A stretch of 64,000 bases of DNA from an uncultured Nitrospirales bacterium (lineage in GTDB: Bacteria > Nitrospirota > Nitrospiria > Nitrospirales > UBA8639), in the NCBI GenBank assembly GCA_951812745.1, contig OX638327.1, forward strand, positions 1,291,914 to 1,355,913, written 5' to 3'. Of this stretch, positions 44,988-53,051 are shown piece by piece (the first letter of the stretch is position 1; every line of letters starts with the position of its first letter). Under the pieces are notes generated by a model. That model was not told where the DNA came from. It did no database searches and saw only the letters and a list, made by a program, of their open reading frames with translations. The position numbers and the translations under genes were made by a program.

Positions 44988-45217
44988 AGGGAGGAGAACG
45001 TGTGATTGACCACTTGGGCCCAGCGGTGACCCCTGATCCGACAACGGTATAAGCCATTCCTTTGTAGAGGTCAAGGAGAGGGGGGCATCACTCCCCGATG
45101 AGATCTCCGATCAAAGCCTGTCCTCGGCTCGATCGGGGGGCGGGAACAGGCTTGAGCCCACGGGTTGACTGCACCGGCTCTGCAGAGACAGCCTCACGTC
45201 AGGAGGCCGGTCATCCC

Positions 45218-45501
45218 TGTATGTGTTCAGTAATTCGTTGACAATGTTCACCGCTTCCTTTGGGGCCCCAGCGCCCCGGCTTTGTCAGATAACCCCCTCA
45301 ATCCCCCTTATCAGGGGGACGGCAGAGCCCCGCTCTCCCCCCTGATAAGGGGGGCCAGGGGGGTTCAGTTCTTCCGCCGACCGACCGCTTCAAGAATGGA
45401 TTCAACCAGGAAGACGAGGAAGAAAAAGCTGGCCGTTCTTTCCGCGTTCCTCTCTTGTGGGCAGCCCCTTCATTCTGTCAACGAATGACTGAACATTTAC
45501 A
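45218..45501. mobile_element. MITE, copy 1 (complete)
   Basis: The 284-bp element has terminal inverted repeats TGTATGTGTTCAGTAATTCG (left) and, on the complementary strand, TGTAAATGTTCAGTCATTCG (right), both continuing TTGACA. The core has a long imperfect palindrome made of CCCCCTTATCAGGGGG and CCCCCCTGATAAGGGG. No transposase is encoded. ATCCC stands directly at each outer edge, possibly a 5-bp target duplication. Copies 2 and 3 are at 50920 and 57250. Confidence 0.85.
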
Positions 45502-45548
45502 ATCCCCATGAGGCTCCGGCCTCTCCTGCACGTGTGGCGTGCCTTTTT

Positions 45549-45983
45549 CTAAAAGGTTTTATACTCGAGCCACTTGCCGTTCAGGGTGATCTTGCAACGA
45601 TCTTCTCCCTGACTCCCTTTGACCTTTTCCATATCGAGTGAGAAATCAATGGCGCTCATGATGCCGTCGCCGAACATCTCATTGGCCATGTCCCGCAAGG
45701 CGTCACCGTACACGCCGATGACCTCGAGCAGCCGATACTTGAACGGATCACTCATGTTGGGAAAGTCCTCCCGCACCGGAAACCGGCTGAGGCTGGCGGT
45801 GGATTCCTGATCCAGGCCCAACAGTTTTCCGACGGTTGCCGCTTCCTTCGGCGTCAACCGGTGATTGCCGGTTAAGGCGGCGGCCACGAAGGTCGGATTC
45901 TTTTTCACAGCTTTCGCGACGTCGGCAATCTTGATGTTTTTCTTCAGACGTTTGGCTTTGATGGCAGCTCTCGCATCACTCAT
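45549..45983 (-). CDS. cynS: Cyanase (cyanate hydratase)
   Basis: 144 residues with the two parts of CynS: an N-terminal helical DNA-binding-like domain (KAVKKNPTFVAAALTGNHRL) and the catalytic C terminus (FPNMSDPFKYRLLEVIGVYG, then GDGIMSAIDFSLDMEKV). The catalytic Arg, Glu and Ser positions (YRLLEV, GIMSAIDF) are intact. It converts cyanate and bicarbonate to ammonia and CO2. The ATG at 45983 is chosen because AAGGAG lies 8 nt upstream; two in-frame codons earlier is too close. It is the last gene of the cyanate operon. Confidence 0.96.
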   Translation of the reverse strand: MSDARAAIKAKRLKKNIKIADVAKAVKKNPTFVAAALTGNHRLTPKEAATVGKLLGLDQESTASLSRFPVREDFPNMSDPFKYRLLEVIGVYGDALRDMANEMFGDGIMSAIDFSLDMEKVKGSQGEDRCKITLNGKWLEYKTF

Positions 45984-45998
45984 GATCATGGCTCCTTT

Positions 45999-46883
45999 CT
46001 AGTGTGAGACCGCGGGTTCATACGTGTTCGCCGCCTGATCGCGGAAGTTGATTTCGAGGGGGCCGGACCGTTTCGCGTCATCCCCGCTCTCATCCGTGTG
46101 TTCGTGCGAGGCATGGCGGACGAGAAAATGAATGATATGGTTGCGAATCTTGTAATAATGCTCGTCTTCGATAATCGTTTCCCGTGAGCGCGGCCGGGGG
46201 ATAGTCACGTCCACGATTTCCGCAATCCGTGCCGAAGGGCCGTTGGTCATGAGCATGATGCGGTCGGAGAGCAGGATGGCCTCATCCACGTCATGCGTGA
46301 CCATGAAGACCGTGTTGCGGGTGGCATTCCACATCTGTACCAATTCCTCCTGAATCACGCCCCTGGTCAACGCGTCGATTTGCGCAAACGGTTCGTCCAG
46401 CAAGAGGACCTTCGGTTCAATGGAAAACGCGCGAGCCAAGCCGACCCGTTGTTTCATGCCTCCGGACAGAGCCGTGGGTTTTTTGGTTTCGGCCCCTTGC
46501 AGGCCGACCAACGTGATGTATTTCTGGACGTGCGCTTTGATCTCCTGCGAACTCCAGGTGGGATAGGCCGAACGGACGGCCAGAGCGATGTTCTCGAAGA
46601 CCGTCATCCACGGCATCAACGCGAAACTTTGAAACACCACCATCCGATCCAATCCCGGGCCCGTGACTTCCTGCCCGTTCAGGATGGCGCCGCCTTCGGT
46701 TGGCGTTTCCAACCCGGCGATGATGTTGAGCAGCGTGCTTTTTCCGCACCCCGAATGGCCGATCACGGTGACGAATTCCCCTTTGGTAATCTTGACCGTC
46801 ACGTCTTCGAAGATACAGACCGTGCCGTTCCCGGAATGACTCGGGAAATACTTGCTCATATGATCGATAGAGAGAAAAGACAT
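45999..46883 (-). CDS. cynD: Cyanate/nitrate-type ABC transporter ATPase
   Basis: 294 residues: Walker A GHSGCGKSTLLNIIAGLE, signature LSGGMKQRVGLARAF, Walker B VLLLDEPFAQ and the H-loop MVTHDVDEA. This is the NrtD/SsuB/TauB family serving oxyanion or small organic anion uptake. About 50 extra residues at the C terminus (HEHTDESGDDAKRSG-rich) are not typical. Placement between cynB and cynS assigns it to cyanate. Only 4 nt separate it from the permease gene. Confidence 0.92.
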   Translation of the reverse strand: MSFLSIDHMSKYFPSHSGNGTVCIFEDVTVKITKGEFVTVIGHSGCGKSTLLNIIAGLETPTEGGAILNGQEVTGPGLDRMVVFQSFALMPWMTVFENIALAVRSAYPTWSSQEIKAHVQKYITLVGLQGAETKKPTALSGGMKQRVGLARAFSIEPKVLLLDEPFAQIDALTRGVIQEELVQMWNATRNTVFMVTHDVDEAILLSDRIMLMTNGPSARIAEIVDVTIPRPRSRETIIEDEHYYKIRNHIIHFLVRHASHEHTDESGDDAKRSGPLEINFRDQAANTYEPAVSH

Positions 46884-46887
46884 GTCG

Positions 46888-47775
46888 TTACTCCTGATAG
46901 GTGACCAAACCGGCTAATTTGTTAAACCCCGAATCCAGGATCACACCGACGGTCCCCACCACCAGGATGGCGAAGATGACCCCGGCAATGTCCAGGTTGT
47001 TCCATTCAATCCAACTCAGATAGCCCACGCCCAGTTCCCCGAGCAACATCTCCGCCGGCACCACGGCGACCAGCGCACTCCCGAACGAAATGCGGAGGCC
47101 GTTCACGATGGTCGGCGCGGCTCCGGGAAGAATCACCTTGTAGAGCCGCTTGAACCACGACAACTGAAGAATGGCAGCCACCTGCAAATATTCTTTTCGA
47201 AGGGTGTTCACGCCGAAGGCGGTGGTGGCCAGGGTCGGCCAGACCGCGGCCATGAATACCACCAGGATCGCCGTCCATTTCGGATCCTTGACCGTGTACA
47301 GGAGCAAGGGCATCCAGGCTAAGGGTGAGATGGGTTTCAGGATCTGAATAAACGGGTTCAGCGCGCGAAACAACATCTGGTTCAATCCCAAAATAATCCC
47401 CACCAGAATGGCCACCAGTGAGGCGGCCAGGAACCCCACGGCAAAACGCGAAACCGTATAGCCCACCAAAAACGCGATCCCGTGATCATTGGTCCCTTTA
47501 ATCACAAAGGCTTCGTTCAATTCGACCCAGGCTTTCTCCATCACCGTCAAGGGACCCGGTACCCCTTTCACCTTTTCTTTTTCCGGATTCCACACGTATT
47601 GGCCGTCGTCGGTCTGCATGATATCGCCGTTGAACTCCATGACCATCAATTCCTCGTCCGTCTTGCCCGTGGGATCGAACGGCGGACTGATGGTGGCGAT
47701 GTGCCACGCGAACAGAAAAATCCCGAGGAAAAAGATGGAGATGAAGAACGGATGCTGTGTCTGCTTGATGCTCAT
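46888..47775 (-). CDS. cynB: Cyanate/nitrate-type ABC transporter permease
   Basis: 295 residues of the NrtB/SsuC family: an N-terminal membrane helix (FFISIFFLGIFLFAWHIATI), a periplasmic segment of about 60 residues, then five or so helices with the ATPase-contact loop around ALVAVVPAEMLLGELGVGYL. The long periplasmic segment after TM1 is typical for nitrate/cyanate permeases. It lies directly before the ATPase gene on the same strand. Confidence 0.92.
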   Translation of the reverse strand: MSIKQTQHPFFISIFFLGIFLFAWHIATISPPFDPTGKTDEELMVMEFNGDIMQTDDGQYVWNPEKEKVKGVPGPLTVMEKAWVELNEAFVIKGTNDHGIAFLVGYTVSRFAVGFLAASLVAILVGIILGLNQMLFRALNPFIQILKPISPLAWMPLLLYTVKDPKWTAILVVFMAAVWPTLATTAFGVNTLRKEYLQVAAILQLSWFKRLYKVILPGAAPTIVNGLRISFGSALVAVVPAEMLLGELGVGYLSWIEWNNLDIAGVIFAILVVGTVGVILDSGFNKLAGLVTYQE

Positions 47776-47805
47776 GGTGATTCCAATCTGTGTTTATTGA
47801 GCCCA

Positions 47806-47833
47806 ACACCCTCTCCCCAGGGAGGGAGAGGGG
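47806..47833. repeat. CCCTCTCCC-type palindrome between cynB and cynA
   Basis: CACCCTCTCCCCAGGGAGGG followed by AGAGGG forms a stable hairpin just after the cynA stop and before cynB. It may lower readthrough so that the binding protein is made in excess over the membrane parts. The same type of repeat occurs at 33714 and 51178, so it is a dispersed element and not specific to this operon. Confidence 0.5.
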
Positions 47834-47834
47834 G

Positions 47835-49205
47835 CTACGCCATACTGTGAATGGGAAAACTCTTCACGTAGGCTTCCGGCTTCATAGGATCGAACGTCTT
47901 GCCCATAATGACGTGCGACGTCATGGTCTTGGCATGCGTGGGATAGCCCAGACCTTTGGACACCTTGTCGCATTCCGCCGCGAGATAGACCTGCTCCGCG
48001 ACCTTTTGATAATTCACGTCCTTTTTCAAATGGCCCCAGCGTCTCATTTGAGTCAGGATCCAGACGGCCATGGAATGCCAGGGATACGGATCGAAATCGA
48101 TGCGACTCGGAACCTTCTGAATCCCGCCCAATCCATCGGCAAACGTCCCGGTCAGCACTTGTTCCAGCACGATTCTCGGCTGGTTCAGGTAATTCGCCGG
48201 GGCAATGGCCTTGGCGATTTCCTTCCGGTTGCCCGGGTTCGACGCGTAATGAGTGGCATCGACGATCGCCCGGAACAACGCGAGGAACGTATTCGGATAC
48301 GTCTTGGCGAATTCCTGTGAGATCGCAAACGCGCAGCAGGGGTGTTTGTCCCAGATGTCCTTCGAGAGCTTGTAGATAAAACCGACGTTCTCGTACACCG
48401 CGCGTTGATTAAAGGGGTCAGGGGCCAGGTAGCCGTCCACGTTGCCCGCCTTCAGGTTGGCGACCATTTCCGGGGGCGGCACCACGCGGATTTGCACGTC
48501 CTTGTCCGGGTGCACGCCGCCGTCGGCCAGGAAGTAGCGCAACAGGTAATTGTGCATGGAATAATCAAAGGGCACACAAAAGCGAAACCCTTTCATATCC
48601 GCGGCCGTTTTCACGCCTTGATGTTTGTTGTGCAGGGTAATGGCTTGCCCATTGATATTTTCCACGGCCGGCATATAGAACGGGACTTGGGGCGACCCCG
48701 CACCGAGGGTGATGGCCAAGGGCATGGGCGAGAGCATGTGCGCGGCATCCACGTCTTTGTTGATCGCCCAATCCCGGACCATGGCCCACCCCGCGGCCCG
48801 TTTGACTTTGGCGTTCAAGCCGTGCTTGCTGTAGAACCCCATGGGCTCGGCCATGATGATCGGCGTGGCACAGGTAATGGGAATAAAGCCGATCCCGAGA
48901 TCCGTTTTTTCCGGTTTGCCCACGGGGTCCGCGGCCAATGCCTGCAACTGGGAAAGAGGAAGAAATTCGCTGATCAGGCCGAGTAACGCCGCGCTGCCGA
49001 CACCGGCCAGCAGTTGCCGTCGACTCGGACCGCTTGCCTGCAGCACGGCCTTCGTCACGGCGACTTCGAGTGTCTTGGACAGGTACTCCTCAGAAGTGAG
49101 GGGTTGTGCCTGATTGCCACTGTCGAGGGCTGCGACTTCAGATGAAACGGGCGAAACCGGATCGTAACGGTGATCGTAACGGTGATTGTGAATGCTGTGT
49201 GCCAT
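47835..49205 (-). CDS. cynA: Cyanate/nitrate-type ABC transporter binding protein, Tat-exported
   Basis: 456 residues of the NrtA family. A twin-arginine signal SRRQLLAGVGSAALLGLI is at about residues 61-78, after an unusually long, His-rich leader with the tandem HRYDHRYD. The binding domain has ITCATPIIMAEPMGFYSKHG, FCVPFDYSMHNYLLRYFLAD, LAPDPFNQRAVYENVGF and PYPWHSMAVWI. It captures cyanate or a similar anion in the periplasm. It leads the cynABDS operon; a terminator lies 64 nt upstream, so the operon's own promoter lies in that short gap. Confidence 0.92.
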   Translation of the reverse strand: MAHSIHNHRYDHRYDPVSPVSSEVAALDSGNQAQPLTSEEYLSKTLEVAVTKAVLQASGPSRRQLLAGVGSAALLGLISEFLPLSQLQALAADPVGKPEKTDLGIGFIPITCATPIIMAEPMGFYSKHGLNAKVKRAAGWAMVRDWAINKDVDAAHMLSPMPLAITLGAGSPQVPFYMPAVENINGQAITLHNKHQGVKTAADMKGFRFCVPFDYSMHNYLLRYFLADGGVHPDKDVQIRVVPPPEMVANLKAGNVDGYLAPDPFNQRAVYENVGFIYKLSKDIWDKHPCCAFAISQEFAKTYPNTFLALFRAIVDATHYASNPGNRKEIAKAIAPANYLNQPRIVLEQVLTGTFADGLGGIQKVPSRIDFDPYPWHSMAVWILTQMRRWGHLKKDVNYQKVAEQVYLAAECDKVSKGLGYPTHAKTMTSHVIMGKTFDPMKPEAYVKSFPIHSMA

Positions 49206-49268
49206 GGCTCCTCCTGGAGTTCAAAAATGTGAATGCGCCGACTGTGTTTTACACCGATCGCGAAAACG

Positions 49269-49318
49269 CAAAAAAAAAACGCCAGGCCAAGAGGTCTCAA
49301 AACTCTCAGGCCTGGCGT
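49269..49318 (-). terminator. Intrinsic terminator upstream of the cyn operon
   Basis: On the minus strand ACGCCAGGCC and GGCCTGGCGT pair in a 10-bp stem with an inner GAG/CTC, followed by a run of ten T. It ends a minus-strand transcript coming from the right, most simply that of the frameshifted exported-protein gene at 49395-49702, and insulates the cyn operon. Confidence 0.8.
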
Positions 49319-49394
49319 CATTGCCAGAACGACTTCGACTGCTTTGTCAGATTACAAGGCTTCTACCGACACCGTAGTGTCCCTATGAATAGAA

Positions 49395-49702
49395 TTAAGC
49401 AAAAACGATGCCATTTTCCCTTGCATAATTAACTATTGAATATTGTTGAAGTTTGATGGAATAGACGTCGCGCATCTTTGTCAGAGTCATGACATCTTTG
49501 TCCGAAGCCGACAATTTCGTCGGGTCTTGAACGCTGCGGAGTCGCGGGGCAACGGACGTGGTGGAAAGCTCGGGCAGGTCGCTTCGGAAATTCGTGTCAA
49601 GATACAGGCTCGTTTGCGCCCAAACGACCGACGGGGCGGCTACAGCAGCAAGCGCCGAGCAGCACCCGCGAATCAGGCAGCGGCGAGTCCGCGGCGGCTC
49701 AC
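49395..49702 (-). pseudogene. Small exported protein gene with frameshift in the signal sequence
   Basis: The minus strand from 49702 starts GTG, then SRRGLAAA, then a stop. One frame over it continues IRGCCSALAAVAAPSVVWA, then QTSLYLDTNFRSDLPELSTT, then SVQDPTKLSASDKDVMTLTK and MRDVYSIKLQQYSIVNYARE to a TAA at 49395. Joining the frames gives a signal peptide (possibly twin-arginine, SRRG) and a mature part of about 70 residues. A single missing base would explain the break. I do not recognise the family. A strong terminator follows at 49269. It lies between the TPR gene and the cyn operon. It could be functional if the frameshift is an assembly error. Confidence 0.5.
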
Positions 49703-49870
49703 GTCCGGCCTAGGGGGTCATTTCGGGGGGGCAGCCTCGGGTGCGGTACGCGCGGCTGGGAGCCGTCCGCGCAACGCGGGACATCTGGCGTTGTCTCATC
49801 ACAACACGACGCGTCGGATGCGATAGGTTTTTGGGGCCTCATGCCCAAAAGAATGCGCCAGGGTGACGCG

Positions 49871-50896
49871 TTAATCATGATACCCGCCCACAATCTTATC
49901 GATAAAATTCAGGATGGCGGTTTTCTTGGCGGGATCCTTTTCGAGTTGAAGGGCCTGTTGATAATGATCCCCCGCGATGTCGGGTTTGCGTTTGAGATCG
50001 TAGACCCGCCCGACGCCGAACGTGGCCCTCGCGTCGTTGGGATCGGCCTTGATCGCCACGCTGAAACTGTCGAGCGCCGAATCCACCTGCCCCTTGTCCA
50101 ATAACATCCATCCGACTTCCGTGGCAGCCGCGCCGAAATCCGGCTTGATCCGCAGGGCTTCCTGATATTCCCGCAGGGCAAGATCGTGCCGTCCCTTTTG
50201 GTCATAGATCCCGGCCAGCGCATAGTGCACTTCGGCGTCCTCGGGATTGAGCTTGATCGCGGTTTTATATTCACGAATGGCCGCATCGATCTTTCCCTGT
50301 TCGGCCAGCGCACAGGCTAAATTGACGTAGCCCAAGGTAGCCTCGGGTGCGAGTTTGATCAGTTCTCGATATTGGGGAATGGCCATTTCCAACTGGCCGT
50401 GGTCCTGATACGCCGCACCCAGGTTCAAGCGGGCGGCGGCATAGGTGGGATCCAATGTGACGGCTTGACGATACGCTTTGATGGCCTGATCCGTTTGGGC
50501 CATCCGTTGATAAATCTGCGCCAGAAAAAAATGGGGAAAGGGCGAGTCGGGGGACAGTTTCATCGCCGTGTGGTAACTCTTGATCGATTGCTCCGATTGA
50601 CCGGACTGCGCCAGAAACATACCGTACAGCAAATGCACGGAGCCGTCCTCCGGATACGACTCGCACAGGCGCTCAACCCATTCGCACACGTTCGCAATAT
50701 CCGCCTCCTCCTGTAACGACTTCGCATACATCTTCCACGCCAGGGCAAACTCGCCTTTCAACAGATACACGACGTTCAACGCGAAAAACGCCCTGGGTCC
50801 CGCGGTCTCACGCTGCGTCCACTGCGTCGCGGCGTCGAGCACCGCGTCCCAATCCCTTCTGAGAAAAGCTTGTTCGATGGTCTGTTCTTCGCTCAT
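49871..50896 (-). CDS. Tetratricopeptide repeat protein
   Basis: 341 residues almost wholly built of TPR units from about residue 60 onward. Repeats of the pattern (A/L)...LN.A..Y...G..D.AI..Y..A are easy to follow, for example SDSPFPHFFLAQIYQRMAQ-type, YAAARLNLGAAYQDHGQLEM and AEVHYALAGIYDQKGRHDLA. At least six units are visible. There is no signal peptide, so it is probably a cytoplasmic scaffold. Partner unknown. It is transcribed toward the small exported-protein pseudogene. Confidence 0.88.
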   Translation of the reverse strand: MSEEQTIEQAFLRRDWDAVLDAATQWTQRETAGPRAFFALNVVYLLKGEFALAWKMYAKSLQEEADIANVCEWVERLCESYPEDGSVHLLYGMFLAQSGQSEQSIKSYHTAMKLSPDSPFPHFFLAQIYQRMAQTDQAIKAYRQAVTLDPTYAAARLNLGAAYQDHGQLEMAIPQYRELIKLAPEATLGYVNLACALAEQGKIDAAIREYKTAIKLNPEDAEVHYALAGIYDQKGRHDLALREYQEALRIKPDFGAAATEVGWMLLDKGQVDSALDSFSVAIKADPNDARATFGVGRVYDLKRKPDIAGDHYQQALQLEKDPAKKTAILNFIDKIVGGYHD

Positions 50897-50919
50897 GCGT
50901 TGCCCTTTTCTGTCATCCC

Positions 50920-51165
50920 TGTATGTGTTCAGTCATTCGTTGACAATGTCTGCTTTCCCTTCCCCGCCTTTGTCAGACAACCCCCTCACTCCCCCTTCTC
51001 AGGGGGACGGCAGCGCTGACCACCAACCAACCGCTTCGCCAGATACGACGCCACGAGAAGAATGGACTCAACCAGGAATACGCGGGGGAAAAGCTGGCCC
51101 GTCTGTCCGCGTTCCCCTCTTGTGGGCAGCCCCTCATTCTGTCAACAATTGACTGAACATGTACA
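50920..51165. mobile_element. MITE, copy 2
   Basis: A 246-bp copy with left end TGTATGTGTTCAGTCATTCG and right end TCAACAATTGACTGAACATG (followed by TACA). The inner right half of the palindrome (CCCCCCTGATAAGGGG) is deleted relative to copy 1. ATCCC again flanks both ends. It lies between the TPR gene and the ThyX-like gene. No transposase. Confidence 0.82.
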
Positions 51166-51177
51166 ATCCCTGACCTA

Positions 51178-51219
51178 TCCCCCCTCACCCTGCCCTCTCC
51201 CACGTGGGGAGAGGGTTCC
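51178..51219. repeat. CCCTCTCCC-type palindrome
   Basis: CCCTCACCCTGCCCTCTCCC followed by ACGTGGGGAGAGGG forms a hairpin directly after MITE copy 2 and 47 nt beyond the 3' end of the ThyX-like gene. It could act in transcript stability or termination for that gene. Confidence 0.5.
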
Positions 51220-51265
51220 ATAAGGCTATTGTCGCATCAATGCTGCCCTGCGCGAGCCATCCGGC

Positions 51266-52759
51266 TCAGCGCGTCAGCGTATCCTCGACGTCGGGCGGGG
51301 TGGCGTCGATCAATCCGCCGAGATGAGGATACTGTTTCATGATTTGCTGTTTCATTTCCCAGGCCACCGTGCGGTAGGACCAATGGCCTTTGACCCCCGA
51401 CCGGAGCTGGCACATGTACTCCGCCTGGGCATAGTCCATTTTGAAGACGCACCGCACCCTGAACCCGAAAGGAAGCGCGTAAAGGGACGCTTCCTGATCC
51501 ATGCCCCGCAACCGTTCGATGTCCTGTCGAACCGCGTCCATGGCCAGTTGATACTCCCGATCCAGGTTGGCCTCATACAACGGAGGCGGGACTTCATAGC
51601 CGTGGACGGCGGTAAAGTTTTGTTGGATTTGCTGGCACCGACGATGCCGGTGTAGATCCCGCCATCCTCCGATATCCATCAACACGTCGAAGATGAGGGG
51701 ATAGCCGCAGCGAAATTCCTTGATCAACTCGTCATACGGCCCCCGACGGCGCAAGGCCACGTCAAGGGTTTCCTGCTTGTCCCGTTCCGACCAGTCACGC
51801 ACCAATTCCAGAATCCGGCGATACGGCGCCTGACTGACGCGATACAACACACTCGTGACCAGTTCATCCATCAAGGAATGCGGCTCGATGAGATCGACCG
51901 GCGCCACTTGATCGGCCCACGCCGACGGCTGATCCAAGCCTGCCTTGTGCAGGATTTTCTTGGCGTGCCTCGACAGATCACGATAGACCTCCGTCTGATA
52001 CTCGTTGGCCTTGGCGTGACGAGCCAACGTCGGCGCGAGCGGCTCCGCGGGTTTCCCGGTCTCGCCGCACAACTCCCCCCACACGTTCGAAGGCGCTTTC
52101 GCGCAGGCTTCCTGCAATTCTTGGCCAAGGGTCCGGAGTTCGGGAAGTTGCGCCGACAGGAACCGGGTGATCTGTTTTTCCAGCGTCCGGATACTCACCA
52201 CCTGTCCGACGTTCGTCGTGCTGGCCAGGGGCAACAGATACCGGGTGATGTCGTACACGCGCGCGGCGAGGGTCCGTCCGTAATTCGCCTCGCTCATGGA
52301 ATCGGGGCTGGGATAGCGCCGTTGCAGGTGTTCGAGCAACGGGTCGTGAAACGTGCGATAGAGATTGAACAGGCTGCCGAGAATCCCGCGATAGAACGCC
52401 TCGGGTTCGGAATCCTGGATGGTCGAGGGCACGTAACAGCCGGACACGGCGAAGTTTTGATACCGGCTGGACTTGGCCTGTCCATCCCACAGCGGTTCAT
52501 CCTCCAGACGGATGGCCGCCAGTTCGGAAATGCCTTCCAGGCACACGGTCACGTGCCCGAGGTCGGCGATCGACGCATGGCCGTAGGCGAAATAGAACTG
52601 CTCCCAGAACTTCTCGGAGGAGTGCCCATGGACCCACCGCAAACTGTCTTCAATGGAATCCGGAGAACGGCTGTACCGGGCCAGGGCATACGCCGCTTTC
52701 TCGGGCGGCATCGGCGCGAGGACAACCACCCGGCGTGCGTTTTTTTCCTCGAGGGACAT
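51266..52759 (-). CDS. Tandem-domain ThyX-like (flavin-dependent thymidylate synthase) protein
   Basis: 497 residues, about twice the usual ThyX length. The first half has KFWEQFYFAYGHASIADLGH and QAKSSRYQNF where the ThyX signature RHR..S....SxR should stand. The second half has GGWRDLHRHRRCQQIQQNF, closer to the signature, and LGGLIDATPPD at the end. Two ThyX-like domains in one chain suggest a pseudo-dimer of the normally tetrameric enzyme. Neither signature is fully canonical (second Ser replaced by Gln), so dTMP synthesis is not certain. It is a single gene on the minus strand. Confidence 0.8.
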   Translation of the reverse strand: MSLEEKNARRVVVLAPMPPEKAAYALARYSRSPDSIEDSLRWVHGHSSEKFWEQFYFAYGHASIADLGHVTVCLEGISELAAIRLEDEPLWDGQAKSSRYQNFAVSGCYVPSTIQDSEPEAFYRGILGSLFNLYRTFHDPLLEHLQRRYPSPDSMSEANYGRTLAARVYDITRYLLPLASTTNVGQVVSIRTLEKQITRFLSAQLPELRTLGQELQEACAKAPSNVWGELCGETGKPAEPLAPTLARHAKANEYQTEVYRDLSRHAKKILHKAGLDQPSAWADQVAPVDLIEPHSLMDELVTSVLYRVSQAPYRRILELVRDWSERDKQETLDVALRRRGPYDELIKEFRCGYPLIFDVLMDIGGWRDLHRHRRCQQIQQNFTAVHGYEVPPPLYEANLDREYQLAMDAVRQDIERLRGMDQEASLYALPFGFRVRCVFKMDYAQAEYMCQLRSGVKGHWSYRTVAWEMKQQIMKQYPHLGGLIDATPPDVEDTLTR

Positions 52760-53051
52760 GAATCACGTTCTTCTTCCGCTCACCGGCTTCATGCAACCCG
52801 CCGGGAGCGGTTCACTATAGTCAGGCGACCGCTCCAATCTCAAGTCGGCGCGGATTCCCCTGTCATCACCTGTTCACTACGACGTTACGGACGCCCCCTT
52901 GAAACGCGAGGCCAGGCTGGCTACACTCCGCCCCCAACGGAAGATTCGGGCCGGCACAGAGGCCGGCCCCTACGGGAAAAGCAGGAAATGATCCGGCTTG
53001 CACGGGAGCCGGCCCCTGAAGGCGCACCGGAACAACCGAAAGAGCACGGGC
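52760..53051. repeat. Divergent intergenic region with GGCCGGC palindrome
   Basis: The gap separates the minus-strand ThyX-like gene from the plus-strand transporter. GGGCCGGCACAGAGGCCGGC followed by CCCTAC (52947-52972) is a GC-rich hairpin of a type often dispersed in intergenic DNA. A CGGGAGCCGGCCCCTG partial copy follows at 53007. No other gene or clear promoter was found. Confidence 0.45.

Noticed and set aside
45282-45488. 68-residue ORFs inside the MITE copies
   Set aside because: They translate the palindromic core and terminal repeats and recur only because the element is repeated.
44194-45548. Possible tRNA or CRISPR in the gap-rich stretch
   Set aside because: No cloverleaf-compatible arms and no regularly spaced repeats; the repeats are MITE ends.
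49443-49826. Plus-strand 127-residue ORF
   Set aside because: It is the antisense of the frameshifted exported-protein frame and is Arg/Gly-rich without any domain.
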